A stretch of DNA of 64,000 nucleotides from Kaistella yonginensis (lineage in GTDB: Bacteria; Bacteroidota; Bacteroidia; Flavobacteriales; Weeksellaceae). Every line of letters starts with the position of its first letter. Within the stretch, counting starts at the first letter, position 1. The stretch lies in NCBI RefSeq assembly GCF_030409525.1, contig NZ_JAUFQB010000063.1, positions 1-64,000 on the forward strand, in the 5' to 3' direction. The position numbers and the translations under genes are program-made. Shown here in pieces: positions 35,492-44,840 of the stretch. The notes beneath the pieces were generated by a model. It was not told the origin of the DNA and searched no databases. It saw nothing but the letters and a program-made list of their open reading frames with translations.

Positions 35492-37006
35492 ATGGCAACA
35501 AAGGCACTTTTTAACACGGTGGTTAATTGGTTTATCCGACAAAGGATTGACCAGATTCAGAATTTTATGGATCATCCTATTGAAACCCAAAGTGGGGTGC
35601 TTTTTTCCCAACTCTACTACGCAGAGAATACGGATTACGGTAAAATTCATGGCTTCAGCTCTATTTCGAGTTATGAAGATTTTACCAAAAATGTACCCAT
35701 TGTCACTTACGAAGATTTCGAACCATTTATTGAAAAAGCACGGCAAGGCCAGCGAGATGTTACCTGGCCGGGTTTGGTAAAGAACTTTGCGAAATCGTCC
35801 GGCACCACCAACGCCAAAAGCAAATTTATTCCCATTACCGATGAGAGTTTAGAATTTTGTCATATGAAGGCAGGAAAAGACCTCATCTCGATATATGCCA
35901 ATAACCATCCTGACAATCAATTATTTACCAATAAAAACCTTCGCTTAGGAGGGAGTGCTGATATTTATGAAAATTTCAATACGAAGTTTGGTGATCTGTC
36001 GGCCATCTTAATTGAAAACCTTCCGTTCTGGGTAGAAATTACGACCACACCCAGCAAAAAAGTGTCGCTGATGTCCGAATGGGAAACTAAATTAAATGCG
36101 ATCGTTTCTGAAGTAACCACAGAAGAGGTAGGCAGTTTAACCGGCGTTCCTAGTTGGATGATGGTTTTGCTTGAACGAGTGCTGTCTGAAACCAAGCATG
36201 AAAACATCTCTGATTTATGGCCAAATCTGGAAGTGTTTTTTCATGGCGGAATCAGTTTTAAGCCATACCGCGAACAATTCAAAAAAATAATAGGAAAAGA
36301 TATTAATTACTACGAAATTTATAATGCTTCTGAAGGATTTTTCGGAATTCAGGATCAGCATGGCAGCGAAGAAATGTTACTGATGTTAGACTACGGGATT
36401 TTCTACGAGTTTATTCTAATGGATCAATTTGACCCAAATAACTTGCACGCTATTCCTTTGCAAGAGGTAGAAATCGGTAAAAATTATGCGATGGTTATTA
36501 CGACCAATAGTGGGCTTTGGCGCTATTTAATCGGTGACACCATCCGATTTACTTCACTGCAACCCTTTCGAATTAAAGTCTCTGGTCGAACCAAACATTA
36601 CATCAATGCCTTTGGTGAAGAATTGATGATCGACAATGTAGAAACAGCCCTTTCCAAGGCTTGCGAAGCCACAAACTCATCCATTACGGATTTTACTGGC
36701 GCACCTGTATTTATGCAACAAGGCGAAAGTGGTGCCCACGAATGGATTTTTGAATTTGCACAACAACCCGCCGATTTAGAAAGATTTACCGATGTTTTTG
36801 ATAATCATTTAAAATCAGTCAATTCTGATTATGAAGCGAAAAGATATAATAACATGACCTTGAAAAGACCAATCATTCATGTCGCAAAACCAAAATTATT
36901 TTATAATTGGATGGCAGAAAGAGGCAAATTAGGCGGTCAAAATAAAGTACCCAGATTAAGCAACGACCGCGAATTTATAGAACCTTTATTACAGATGAAT
37001 GCATAA
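35492..37006 (+). CDS. GH3-family acyl-adenylating protein
   Basis: Protein of 504 residues homologous to plant GH3 acyl-amido synthetases (ANL superfamily). The ATP-binding motif I-like 'FAKSSGTTNAKSKFIP', 'YNASEGFFGIQD' (motif II-like, Y-x-x-S/T-E-G) and 'YLIGDTIRFTSLQPFRIKVSGRTKHYINAFGEELM' (motif III region) are all present. It should activate a carboxylic acid as the acyl-adenylate and join it to an amine, often an amino acid. Bacterial members are common in Bacteroidota, but the substrate is unknown. No neighbour gives a clue. Confidence 0.88.
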   Translation: MATKALFNTVVNWFIRQRIDQIQNFMDHPIETQSGVLFSQLYYAENTDYGKIHGFSSISSYEDFTKNVPIVTYEDFEPFIEKARQGQRDVTWPGLVKNFAKSSGTTNAKSKFIPITDESLEFCHMKAGKDLISIYANNHPDNQLFTNKNLRLGGSADIYENFNTKFGDLSAILIENLPFWVEITTTPSKKVSLMSEWETKLNAIVSEVTTEEVGSLTGVPSWMMVLLERVLSETKHENISDLWPNLEVFFHGGISFKPYREQFKKIIGKDINYYEIYNASEGFFGIQDQHGSEEMLLMLDYGIFYEFILMDQFDPNNLHAIPLQEVEIGKNYAMVITTNSGLWRYLIGDTIRFTSLQPFRIKVSGRTKHYINAFGEELMIDNVETALSKACEATNSSITDFTGAPVFMQQGESGAHEWIFEFAQQPADLERFTDVFDNHLKSVNSDYEAKRYNNMTLKRPIIHVAKPKLFYNWMAERGKLGGQNKVPRLSNDREFIEPLLQMNA

Positions 37007-37081
37007 AATCTGCTTAATTAGCGGCAAATTTCACATGCTTTCTCATGAGATTACTGATTAGGCGCAAAATTTAAAATAAAA

Positions 37082-37453
37082 TTACGGCGTCGCAACCTGA
37101 TCGGCTTTGGGATTTGGCGTATCTAATTTAACTTGTTTACTTGCTTCCAATTTCTTCTCTGCTTCCGCCGCTTTCTTTTCGGCATCTACTTTTTCTTCTT
37201 TTGCTTTGTTGAGTAAGCGTTCCTCTTCAGTCTTCAATTTAATTTGTTTTAAAGAATCCTGATATTTTAGAGACGATATTTTTATTTTCATCGCAATATC
37301 AACCGTAGTCGCGCCTTGGGAAAACGAATCGATAGCAATCGTATCATAAGGCGCCACAGCACTATTTTCTTCTAATATAAGATTTTGCGTAAGCGTTTCT
37401 TTTCCACATGAAACAAGTAAAAAAAGGAGGAATATGCTGACGGTATTTTTCAT
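37082..37453 (-). CDS. Small lipoprotein with charged helical C-terminus
   Basis: Predicted lipoprotein of 123 residues: hydrophobic N-terminus ending in the lipobox L-V-S-C (Cys16), followed by an extended region and a Lys/Glu/Ala-rich stretch (about 78-108) that reads as a long charged helix or coiled coil. No known domain. It is the last gene of the minus-strand mutL operon, 2 bases after the endonuclease/phosphatase-family gene. Confidence 0.7.
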   Translation of the reverse strand: MKNTVSIFLLFLLVSCGKETLTQNLILEENSAVAPYDTIAIDSFSQGATTVDIAMKIKISSLKYQDSLKQIKLKTEEERLLNKAKEEKVDAEKKAAEAEKKLEASKQVKLDTPNPKADQVATP

Positions 37454-37455
37454 TT

Positions 37456-38433
37456 TTAATCAATTTTAAATTCTGCAATCACCGGAAAGTGATCTGAAAG
37501 TTTCACAGACCGATCCACATGATAACTGATTGGTTTAATTTCTTTTGAGGTCATCAAATAATCAATCCTGATCGGAAACTTATAATCGTGAAAACTGGTT
37601 GAACTTCCTCTCCCAACTGCTACAAAAGCATCCGTCAAACCCCTACCCAATTCATAGTATTCATAAGAATTAGGAACCGAATTGAAATCGCCCGCTAGAA
37701 TTACGGGATAAGGCGACTGGTCGATGGCTTTGCGGATCGCAACGATTTCCTGCTGGTGTACTTTGAATGTGGGCACCAACTTTCTGATAACATCCTTAAA
37801 TTTCGTTTTATTTTTTTCCAAATCTTCCGATGGTTTAACCATTTTCTTATCAAAGAAAAATGGGTTTAAGTACACGTTTATTACCCTAATTATTTTTCCT
37901 TCAAACTTAATATCTGCATAAAAAGCATTGCCATTTCCAGTGGTGGCTATCTTTTCGGTCTTGATGATTTCGGTCTTAGAATTCAGCGCCACAATTTCAA
38001 AATCAGTGACTTTATAGGAATAATCTGGCACAGACAGTCCCTTTATCGCTTCCTGACCCAAGACGATATCAGCATCTGTGCTTTCTAAATAATTGAGTAG
38101 TTTAATCTTTGATGAATTCCCAAATTTCATATTCATCGAAACAATTTTCAGATTGGGTGATTCCACAGGTTTACTCGTCCAATTGACCCATCTTTTTGTT
38201 GGCGTAATCAGCATTAATGAGAGTGCAATAAAAAGGAAGGCCCGTTTTTTCCACAAAATAATCCAAAGAAAACAAAGCAAAACATTCAAAATCATCAAGA
38301 CAGGAAATGCAAGAGAAAGCAAATTTAAATAGGGAAAAACGTTTGGCGAAACATAATCATTGAAGCTCGTAGCACCCAATAATGCAATAATGAATAGATG
38401 AATGAGAAATAAAGCAAATCTGAAAATTTTCAC
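37456..38433 (-). CDS. Membrane-anchored endonuclease/exonuclease/phosphatase family protein
   Basis: Protein of 325 residues with three N-terminal transmembrane segments (about 5-25, 32-48, 50-80 combined) and a catalytic EEP domain facing the periplasm by topology. The EEP active-site motifs are visible: 'VSMNMKFGN' (Asn), 'VLGQEAIKG' (metal-binding Glu), 'VINVYLNP', 'ILAGDFNSVP' (Asp/Asn) and 'LSDHFPVIAEF' (catalytic His). It could act on nucleic acid, phosphoinositides or sphingolipids; the family does not decide this. It lies 11 bases after rhomboid. Confidence 0.85.
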   Translation of the reverse strand: MKIFRFALFLIHLFIIALLGATSFNDYVSPNVFPYLNLLSLAFPVLMILNVLLCFLWIILWKKRAFLFIALSLMLITPTKRWVNWTSKPVESPNLKIVSMNMKFGNSSKIKLLNYLESTDADIVLGQEAIKGLSVPDYSYKVTDFEIVALNSKTEIIKTEKIATTGNGNAFYADIKFEGKIIRVINVYLNPFFFDKKMVKPSEDLEKNKTKFKDVIRKLVPTFKVHQQEIVAIRKAIDQSPYPVILAGDFNSVPNSYEYYELGRGLTDAFVAVGRGSSTSFHDYKFPIRIDYLMTSKEIKPISYHVDRSVKLSDHFPVIAEFKID

Positions 38434-38444
38434 AAATCCATTTT

Positions 38445-39176
38445 TTAATTAATTCTGTATAGGTCTCGTTTCCAATATTTTGCTAAGGCGAAACCAATCA
38501 ATGCACCACCAACGTGAGCAAGGTGAGCAATACCTCCTACGTTGCCTGAAATTCCTAAAAAGATAGAACCGACGACAATTACCGGCAAAACATATTTTAC
38601 TTTTACAGGAATTGGGATAAACATAATGCCAATTTCAGCATTGGGATATAAAGTCGCAAACGCTGCAATTACTCCGAAAATGGCTCCGGACGCACCTACC
38701 ATAGGAGTGAAAATGATGGATTTTAGATTTTCTACTAATTCTCGTTGGGTTGCAATCATTTCAGCATTGCCGGTAAAAGAAACACTCTCCCCAGCTAAAT
38801 AGCTATTTAAATTAAATCCTATACTCTCCAAACTGGATTGAATTTGCTGAACTTCAATAAAATTCCACAAATTGAAAAGAAAAAAAGCGCCAAGACCACT
38901 CACAAAATAAAGAAGAAGATATTTGCGGTCACCTAAAGTTCGCTCCAACACCGGCCCAAAACTATAAAGCGTAAACATATTAAAAAGAATATGCATCAAA
39001 CTACCATGCATAAACATGTGCGTAATAATTTGCCACGATCTAAAAAAAGGAGAAAACGGGTAAAATGCCGCAAATTTCATGTACAAGGGAACGTTGTTCA
39101 GTAAGTAAAAACCTACAAAAACAATTACATTGATGATGATGATATTTCGGGTAATCGGCGTAATATTTTGAAACAT
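38445..39176 (-). CDS. Rhomboid intramembrane serine protease
   Basis: Six-transmembrane protease of 243 residues that cleaves membrane-spanning substrates. The catalytic Ser163 is in 'GASGAIFG' (161-168) and the His in 'AHLAHVGGALIGFA' (His221 most likely); 'HMFMHGSLMHILFNM' is the usual transmembrane segment 2 motif. A long insertion (about 105-155) lies between segments 3 and 4. It starts 5 bases after the mutL stop, so the two are cotranscribed. Confidence 0.93.
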   Translation of the reverse strand: MFQNITPITRNIIIINVIVFVGFYLLNNVPLYMKFAAFYPFSPFFRSWQIITHMFMHGSLMHILFNMFTLYSFGPVLERTLGDRKYLLLYFVSGLGAFFLFNLWNFIEVQQIQSSLESIGFNLNSYLAGESVSFTGNAEMIATQRELVENLKSIIFTPMVGASGAIFGVIAAFATLYPNAEIGIMFIPIPVKVKYVLPVIVVGSIFLGISGNVGGIAHLAHVGGALIGFALAKYWKRDLYRIN

Positions 39177-39181
39177 ATTTT

Positions 39182-40942
39182 TTAAAATTTATTTTTTAAC
39201 TCCTCTAAGGGAATATCGATAAAACATCTTTTCCCCGAGGGTAAGAATTCTGGGAAACCCAACAAAGTAAAATCTTTAATTACTTGCTCGGCATCCATTT
39301 TATAGAGAAAATCAAAGCGGGACTTGCTTTGAATTTTATTCCATTGGCTGTTATAAAAATCAAGAAACTCATCTTCCGTACGATATTCTAAAATCTCAAA
39401 AAGAGTTTCTAGAAATTTCATCACTTGGGTTTCTTTCAATCCTTGTGGAACTGCATCGATTCGCAACACATTGTCATTGGCAATAATCATTTCAAAACCC
39501 AATTCTGGTAAATATTTTTTAATAGACCTAAACTTATTTTTCTCGGTTTCATTCATATGATATTCCAACGAAAAAAGAAGCGTATGCTTTTCATTGCTCC
39601 GTTTTTTCTTCGCATTTCGTTCTCCCACAATCAGGCGATGCATTCTACCGAGGTCAAGCATTAAGGTTTTTCCATTTTTATTAAAAAGCCAATATCCATT
39701 CGGAAGGCGCATTAAATCCTCATCAAAATCCTCATCTTCAAATAAATTAATTTTTGAAGGTTCTGCCGGCACAGTTTGCTGATACATTTCTGCCATCGCT
39801 ACTCTTTCACCGGGTGAAACAGTCTCTTCGCGGAACGGATTATAGTCGCGATCCACCGTAATTTCTGGAACTTTAAAGCTGCCGCCGCTTTTGGGCTGGT
39901 TTAAAAAAGCATCCATTCCTGAATCGCGTTCAAAATCCAAACTAGGCGAAACATTATAAATTCCCAATGATCTTTTAATCGTAGAACGCACCAGCGCAAA
40001 TATTAAATTATCATCTTCAAATTTAACTTCCGTTTTTTGCGGATGGATATTCACATCAACTTTCTGCGGATCCAATTCTAAAAACAGGAAAAAAGTTGGA
40101 ATATATCCTGGCAAAAGTAATCCTTCGAAGGCTTCCTGAACCGCTTTATTGAAATAGGGACTTCGGAAATATCGCCCATTAACAAAGAAAAACTGTTCGC
40201 CTCTGGTTTTTTTGGCTCCTTCCGGTTTTGCGACAAATCCGTTGAGCTGAATCCAACCTAAATCTTCTTTAATAGGAATAAGAAGCGGTTGTAATTTTCG
40301 GCCAAAGACATCTACAATTCTTTGTAACAAGCTGCCTTTTCGTAATCTGAAAACAATATCATCATTATGAAAAAGCTCAAAATCAAGATTTTCATGGGCT
40401 AAAGCAACCCGTTGAAATTCATCGATAATGTGGCGAAATTCTACATTATTATTTTTCAGAAATTTTCGTCTGGCCGGCACATTATAGAAAAGATTTTTCA
40501 CTGAAAAATTAGAACCTTCCGCCGTTTGAATTGGTTCCTGAAATTGAAACCCACCGCCTTCGATATAAATATTGGTTCCGATTTTGGCATCTGCTGTTTT
40601 GGTTTTCAATTCCACCTCTGCTACGGCAGCAATGGAAGCCAAAGCTTCGCCACGAAAACCCTTGGTAGAAATCTTAAAAATATCTTCGGTCGTATTGATT
40701 TTTGAGGTTGCATGCCGCTCAAACGCCAGTCGTGCATCGGTTTCGCTCATTCCGCTGCCGTTATCTACAACTTGGATTAAATTTCGACCGGCATCACGAA
40801 CAATTAATTCTATTTTTGTGGCGCCAGCATCGATCGAGTTTTCTACTAATTCTTTTACAATTGAGGCAGGCCGCTGCACCACTTCACCAGCGGCGATTTG
40901 GTTGGCGACATGATCGGGCAAAAGTTTTATAATATCAGACAT
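39182..40942 (-). CDS. mutL: DNA mismatch repair protein MutL, endonuclease motif absent
   Basis: GHKL ATPase of 586 residues that couples MutS recognition to strand removal. N-terminal motifs are intact: 'ANQIAAGEVVQRPASIVKELVENSIDAG', 'DNGSGM', 'RHATSKI' and 'STKGFRGEALASIAAV'. In the C-terminal dimerisation domain the metal-binding endonuclease motif DQHAxxExxxxE is replaced by 'LDLGRMHRLIVGE' (about 429-441), and the late 'C-P-x-G-R-P' motif is 'LPSGKRCF'. The protein is therefore predicted to lack nicking activity. It is the first gene of a four-gene minus-strand operon. Confidence 0.95.
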   Translation of the reverse strand: MSDIIKLLPDHVANQIAAGEVVQRPASIVKELVENSIDAGATKIELIVRDAGRNLIQVVDNGSGMSETDARLAFERHATSKINTTEDIFKISTKGFRGEALASIAAVAEVELKTKTADAKIGTNIYIEGGGFQFQEPIQTAEGSNFSVKNLFYNVPARRKFLKNNNVEFRHIIDEFQRVALAHENLDFELFHNDDIVFRLRKGSLLQRIVDVFGRKLQPLLIPIKEDLGWIQLNGFVAKPEGAKKTRGEQFFFVNGRYFRSPYFNKAVQEAFEGLLLPGYIPTFFLFLELDPQKVDVNIHPQKTEVKFEDDNLIFALVRSTIKRSLGIYNVSPSLDFERDSGMDAFLNQPKSGGSFKVPEITVDRDYNPFREETVSPGERVAMAEMYQQTVPAEPSKINLFEDEDFDEDLMRLPNGYWLFNKNGKTLMLDLGRMHRLIVGERNAKKKRSNEKHTLLFSLEYHMNETEKNKFRSIKKYLPELGFEMIIANDNVLRIDAVPQGLKETQVMKFLETLFEILEYRTEDEFLDFYNSQWNKIQSKSRFDFLYKMDAEQVIKDFTLLGFPEFLPSGKRCFIDIPLEELKNKF

Positions 40943-41097
40943 TTAATAGTTGGGGTCTAAGCTGTTTTTTTGCAAGTATTAATTTAAACTGCTTCAATTT
41001 TAGATTGCGTTTTAAGAGAAGTCGGTGCACAAATGAAATTCTTCTTATTTTTTCAACTGGTAAAAATAGTGATTTATTTTTTGCTTCAGCCAAAAAT

Positions 41098-41120
41098 AAC
41101 CTCTAGAAATTCCAGAGGTT
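41098..41120 (-). terminator. Terminator between the TPR-like gene and mutL
   Basis: AACCTCT (41098-41104) pairs with AGAGGTT (41114-41120), flanked by T-rich sequence on both strands. It ends the secreted TPR-like gene at 41142. The remaining 40943-41097 gap shows no clear promoter element. Confidence 0.65.
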
Positions 41121-41141
41121 TTTACGAGGAATGAGGATGAA

Positions 41142-41783
41142 TTAGGGTTTATTGGTCAAAAAATACTCCGCTTCGGATTTTCCCCAAGTTGGACCTAAGA
41201 GCGTTTTGGGCTGATAGACTTTAAATTGATCCAGAGACTTTTGAAATAGCTCCAATCCCTTTTTTTTACTGCCGCCAAATTGTTCCGGTGTGAAATAGGT
41301 ATCTTCGGCTTTCAATAAAGTTACTCTCGGATTTTCGGGATCAAGTTCTTCAGCTTTAGCCAAGGCTTCTGCTCCCAACATTCCTTCGCTCATAAACCGA
41401 GCTTGCGGATCAACCATCATTTTTAATCCGTGAATCATTTTCTGTAAAATAAGTATTTCAGGATTTTTTTTACTGAGTGAAGCTGCTTTATCTAAAGAAG
41501 TTTGTGCTTCTACTGCAATGTCGTCCAGTTCAGTAATTTTTCCGGTACGCATTAAGTTTCTGCCTTTTTCAATAGTGGCGTGAGCTGCGTAATAATAGGG
41601 CAGCCACTGTGTTTTTTCTTTGTCACCGATTCTTACAAAATCATCCGACAAAGCTGTAAAATCTTCTGGAGTTTTTGACTGCTCTAATTTTGCGATTTTT
41701 TCAGTCATCACTTTGTCAAAAGTAGTTTGGGCAAAAATGCTCGCTGAAATCATCAGAAGCATTGTTAGAAATAATTTTTTCAT
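41142..41783 (-). CDS. Secreted TPR-like protein of unknown function
   Basis: Periplasmic protein of 213 residues with a signal peptide (cleavage near IFA-Q, residue 18/19). The mature part is helical with tetratricopeptide-like character ('ALSDDFVRIGDKEKTQWLPYYYAAHATIEKGRNLM', 'AQTSLDKAASLSKKNPEILILQ', 'AEELDPENPRVTLLKAEDTYF'). Enzymatic motifs are absent. It lies just downstream of the TonB-dependent receptor gene on the same strand but has its own promoter element at 41821-41828, so partnership with the receptor is only a possibility. Confidence 0.75.
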   Translation of the reverse strand: MKKLFLTMLLMISASIFAQTTFDKVMTEKIAKLEQSKTPEDFTALSDDFVRIGDKEKTQWLPYYYAAHATIEKGRNLMRTGKITELDDIAVEAQTSLDKAASLSKKNPEILILQKMIHGLKMMVDPQARFMSEGMLGAEALAKAEELDPENPRVTLLKAEDTYFTPEQFGGSKKKGLELFQKSLDQFKVYQPKTLLGPTWGKSEAEYFLTNKP

Positions 41784-41820
41784 GAGGTAGGTATTTGATT
41801 TTTATTCTGTTTTGATACTA

Positions 41821-41828
41821 CAAAGGTA
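41821..41828 (-). promoter_or_regulatory. -7 promoter element for the TPR-like gene
   Basis: CAAAGGTA on the plus strand reads TACCTTTG on the minus strand (TAnnTTTG), 38 bases before the ATG at 41783. Confidence 0.55.
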
Positions 41829-41892
41829 ATTGAGGTAAATATGTTCGGAAATTTTATGTTACTGAAAGGTCAATTCCATTTTCTGAACCGTA

Positions 41893-44112
41893 TTAAAGAT
41901 TGCTGTTAATTACATCCTGTGTTCGGTCGATCCCGAAATTGATGAAGGCTCCGATGAAAACAAAAGTACTGGCAGATGGCAAAACAGCGTTGCTGCGTAA
42001 ACCGTCCTTTGAAAATTGAAATCCGTAAATGTTCTTTTGCTGCAAAATATTATTCACCGACAAGACCAAAATTGTAAAGGCTTTCGCCTCTTTTTTTCCC
42101 AGATTGGGCAAGTAATTTAAACTAAAGTTGAGTGCGTTATAATTTTTCAAGGTGCCTTGGCTCATTAAATAGTACTCGCCATTGTTGTCTGTCTGAAAAT
42201 TATAAAAAGGTCGCCCAGAAGCGTACTTATAAGAAAGGTTAAAACCTGTTTTCCAATCGGTAACGAATTTTTTAGCAACGACAGAAAGCGTATGTTTTGC
42301 CGCAAAATTCGGAAATAAGCTTTGGTCATAATACTGGAAATTGCGTTTGGAATCTAAATAGGAATAGGAAACCCAAAAATCAATATTTTTAAGTGATTTC
42401 TTGTCACGCCAAAAAACCTCAATGCCTTTTGCAAATCCGTCTCCATTATTATTAATGGCAACTGGTCGCTGGTTTAGAATTTTGGTTTTAATTAAATCAC
42501 TATAGTTTTTATAGAAAGCTTCGAGACGAAAACTTCTGCCGTCCGTTGATTTTTGAACTTGTAAAATATAATGTTCTGCTTTTTGATTATGTAAAGAATT
42601 ACGACCAAAGTATTTCTGGTCGGGGTTTTGGTAGAAAATTCCATAGGCCAAAGAACTCGTCCAGTGGGTTGAAATCCGATAGGCCATCGCTAATCTCGGT
42701 GAGAGATTCCATTGGGTAATTGCTGAGGAATATTCTGATCTTAATCCCAGTTTGGCTGATAAATGATTGCTGAAGCCTACCTCTGTTTCTGTAAAAACCG
42801 CAGTAATTTGATTATTGAATTGAAATGGAATTGAAGGAAGCTCAAGCGCTATCTTTTCACGCGCCTCATTGAATTCAATACCACCTCTAACAGCAGAAAT
42901 ACGGTTGATTTTTCTTTCCAATATTCCCTTTGCATTAAAGTAGTTCGTATTAATAGCAATGGTAGTGGGATTAATTTCTGCATTATCAAAAATAGAACTT
43001 AGCGCAATTGTATTAGAATTGAAGGTGTACGAGCTCCCAAGATTTAAAAGATATTTGCCAAATTTCTGACGGAAAGACAGGTTGTGAAAAGTGTTTTTGC
43101 CTTGTAGTGATGTATTATCAAAATCGCTATTGGTCTCTAAGCTTTCTGCTTGCAACGCAATTTTATTGGTATCATAACTGCCATAATATTTCAGAATTCC
43201 ACCATTTTTATTTTTTAATCGAAAGTTAAAATTGGTGCCAAAGGCTTCAGGTGCTTTGGTGAAATTATTATTGAATTTAATTAATTTGGTCATCAATCCC
43301 AGATTTGAATACGAGCCAAAAATGCCAAATGATTTTGATTTTTCTTCATTAACATTTTGAAAGCCTGCGGTTAGGAACAAAGGAGAAATCCCGATGTCAA
43401 CGGAATTACGCTCAGGAAAATCGATACTTTCTAAGACAAGAACCGAAGACAAGGCTTGGCCATAAACGGCGGAATAACCACCGCTTGAAAAAACATTTCC
43501 TTTAAATAACGATGTATTTAAGCGATCCATCGATTTCACACCCGGAATTGAGTTGCCGAAAAAATTGTTCACCAAATTCCCATCCATAAAAAATTTGGTT
43601 TCTTCGCTTGTTCCACCGCGCACAAATAAACCTTCAGTTTCCCCAATTTTTTGCACCCCAGGAAGCGTCTCCAAAGCGGAAGAAATTTGACCATTTGCTC
43701 CAGCGGTCGTATAGATATCGATTGGGGTTAAAAGTGCTGTCGCGCGTTTTTTATCACTCGCTTCAATTGACCCCGCAGAAATAACCACGGCATCTATTTC
43801 GGAAACCTGCTCTTTCAGGGTAGAATTAACGATAAGATTCTCATTTCCTATCATGATGGTTTTCTGAATTTCAACAAATTTCATGTTTGAAAAAACCAAA
43901 ATTCGTGCTCCTTTTTCAGTGGTTTCAAAGGAATAATTGCCAAATTCATCCGTTGTTGCTCCATCGTAAGTGTCTTTTAAAGTGACTGAAATAGCCTTCA
44001 TCCCTCTATTTTTAAAATGAACTTGCCCGGAAATTGTAATTTGTGCGTGAGAGAAAATATCCATTAATAAAAATACAAGAAGCAGCACTTTTGAAATAAT
44101 AAATGTTTGCAT
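41893..44112 (-). CDS. TonB-dependent receptor with carboxypeptidase-like N-terminal domain
   Basis: Outer-membrane active transporter of 739 residues. I start at 44112 because a promoter element (44131-44138) covers the longer start at 44133. After the signal peptide (cleavage near SHA-Q) comes a CarboxypepD_reg-like domain ('ISGQVHFKNRGMKAISVTLKDTYDGATTDEFGNYSFE'), the plug ('VQKIGETEGLFVRGGTSEETKFFMDGNLV') and a 22-strand-type barrel. No SusD partner, no typical SusC TonB box extension and no iron-uptake neighbours, so the ligand is unknown. Confidence 0.92.
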   Translation of the reverse strand: MQTFIISKVLLLVFLLMDIFSHAQITISGQVHFKNRGMKAISVTLKDTYDGATTDEFGNYSFETTEKGARILVFSNMKFVEIQKTIMIGNENLIVNSTLKEQVSEIDAVVISAGSIEASDKKRATALLTPIDIYTTAGANGQISSALETLPGVQKIGETEGLFVRGGTSEETKFFMDGNLVNNFFGNSIPGVKSMDRLNTSLFKGNVFSSGGYSAVYGQALSSVLVLESIDFPERNSVDIGISPLFLTAGFQNVNEEKSKSFGIFGSYSNLGLMTKLIKFNNNFTKAPEAFGTNFNFRLKNKNGGILKYYGSYDTNKIALQAESLETNSDFDNTSLQGKNTFHNLSFRQKFGKYLLNLGSSYTFNSNTIALSSIFDNAEINPTTIAINTNYFNAKGILERKINRISAVRGGIEFNEAREKIALELPSIPFQFNNQITAVFTETEVGFSNHLSAKLGLRSEYSSAITQWNLSPRLAMAYRISTHWTSSLAYGIFYQNPDQKYFGRNSLHNQKAEHYILQVQKSTDGRSFRLEAFYKNYSDLIKTKILNQRPVAINNNGDGFAKGIEVFWRDKKSLKNIDFWVSYSYLDSKRNFQYYDQSLFPNFAAKHTLSVVAKKFVTDWKTGFNLSYKYASGRPFYNFQTDNNGEYYLMSQGTLKNYNALNFSLNYLPNLGKKEAKAFTILVLSVNNILQQKNIYGFQFSKDGLRSNAVLPSASTFVFIGAFINFGIDRTQDVINSNL

Positions 44113-44130
44113 GGTGATTATTTTACGCTT

Positions 44131-44138
44131 CAAATGTA
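44131..44138 (-). promoter_or_regulatory. -7 promoter element for the TonB-dependent receptor
   Basis: CAAATGTA on the plus strand reads TACATTTG on the minus strand (TAnnTTTG), 19 bases before the ATG at 44112. This decides the start. Confidence 0.6.
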
Positions 44139-44264
44139 TTACGGAATGGGTTTTGCTGAAAATTTAATCTACTGAATGGTTAATTTTGTAAACCGAATGG
44201 TATCTTTAACCTTCAATTTTCCTGTAAAAAGGCTTATCTCATATTAACTTAAAAAAATAATTTT

Positions 44265-44768
44265 ATGAAAATCGCTACGCTTTCGATGTTCGTTTGCAGT
44301 GCCCTATTTGCGGTATCTTGCACCAGTACAAAGTCTTATGTCATTAATTCTAAAAGCGGAACTGAAACGCAAGGAACGGCAAACTTCGAGCAAAAGGGTA
44401 AAAATGTTACTTTGGATTTGAATGTTTATAAATTAACCCCTGGAATTCACGCTGTGCATATCCATGAAAAGGGAGATTGCTCCGCAGCCGATGGCAGCTC
44501 TGCTGGCGGTCACTGGAATCCTACCACGGAAAATCACGGAAAATGGGAACATGGTGAGTATCACATGGGTGATATTGGGAATTTAGTCGCGGATAAAGAT
44601 GGAACGGCGAGATTGATTTTCAATACCGATAAATGGTGTCTGGGTTGTAAAGATGAAACTAAAAACATCAAGGGAAAATCAATCATTATTCATGCAGATG
44701 CAGATGATTTCCACAGTCAACCAACGGGAAATGCTGGTGGCAGAGTTGGTTGCGTAGAAATAAAATAA
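44265..44768 (+). CDS. sodC: Cu/Zn superoxide dismutase, lipoprotein
   Basis: Periplasmic, lipid-anchored superoxide dismutase of 167 residues. The lipobox is A-V-S-C with Cys19. Metal ligands are recognisable: 'HAVHIHEKGDCS' (copper His pair and the disulfide Cys), 'GGHWNPTTENHG' , 'HGEYHMGDIGN' and 'IIIHADADDFHSQPTGNAGGRVGC' (last copper His and second disulfide Cys). It converts superoxide to peroxide outside the cytosol. Single gene, convergent with clpC and sharing a terminator with it. Confidence 0.95.
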   Translation: MKIATLSMFVCSALFAVSCTSTKSYVINSKSGTETQGTANFEQKGKNVTLDLNVYKLTPGIHAVHIHEKGDCSAADGSSAGGHWNPTTENHGKWEHGEYHMGDIGNLVADKDGTARLIFNTDKWCLGCKDETKNIKGKSIIIHADADDFHSQPTGNAGGRVGCVEIK

Positions 44769-44781
44769 ACGTAAACCAAAA

Positions 44782-44816
44782 AAATCCCTCTCATCATTAC
44801 TTGAAGAGAGGGATTT
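44782..44816. terminator. Bidirectional terminator between sodC and clpC
   Basis: Perfect 11-bp stem AAATCCCTCTC (44782-44792) against GAGAGGGATTT (44806-44816), A run before and T residues after, so it can serve both convergent genes. Confidence 0.85.
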
Positions 44817-44840
44817 CCATTTGGTTGTCTAACTTAAAAC

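Noticed and set aside
41893-44112. SusC-type receptor of a polysaccharide utilisation locus
   Set aside because: No SusD-like lipoprotein, glycoside hydrolase or hybrid regulator lies nearby; the downstream gene is a TPR-like secreted protein with its own promoter.
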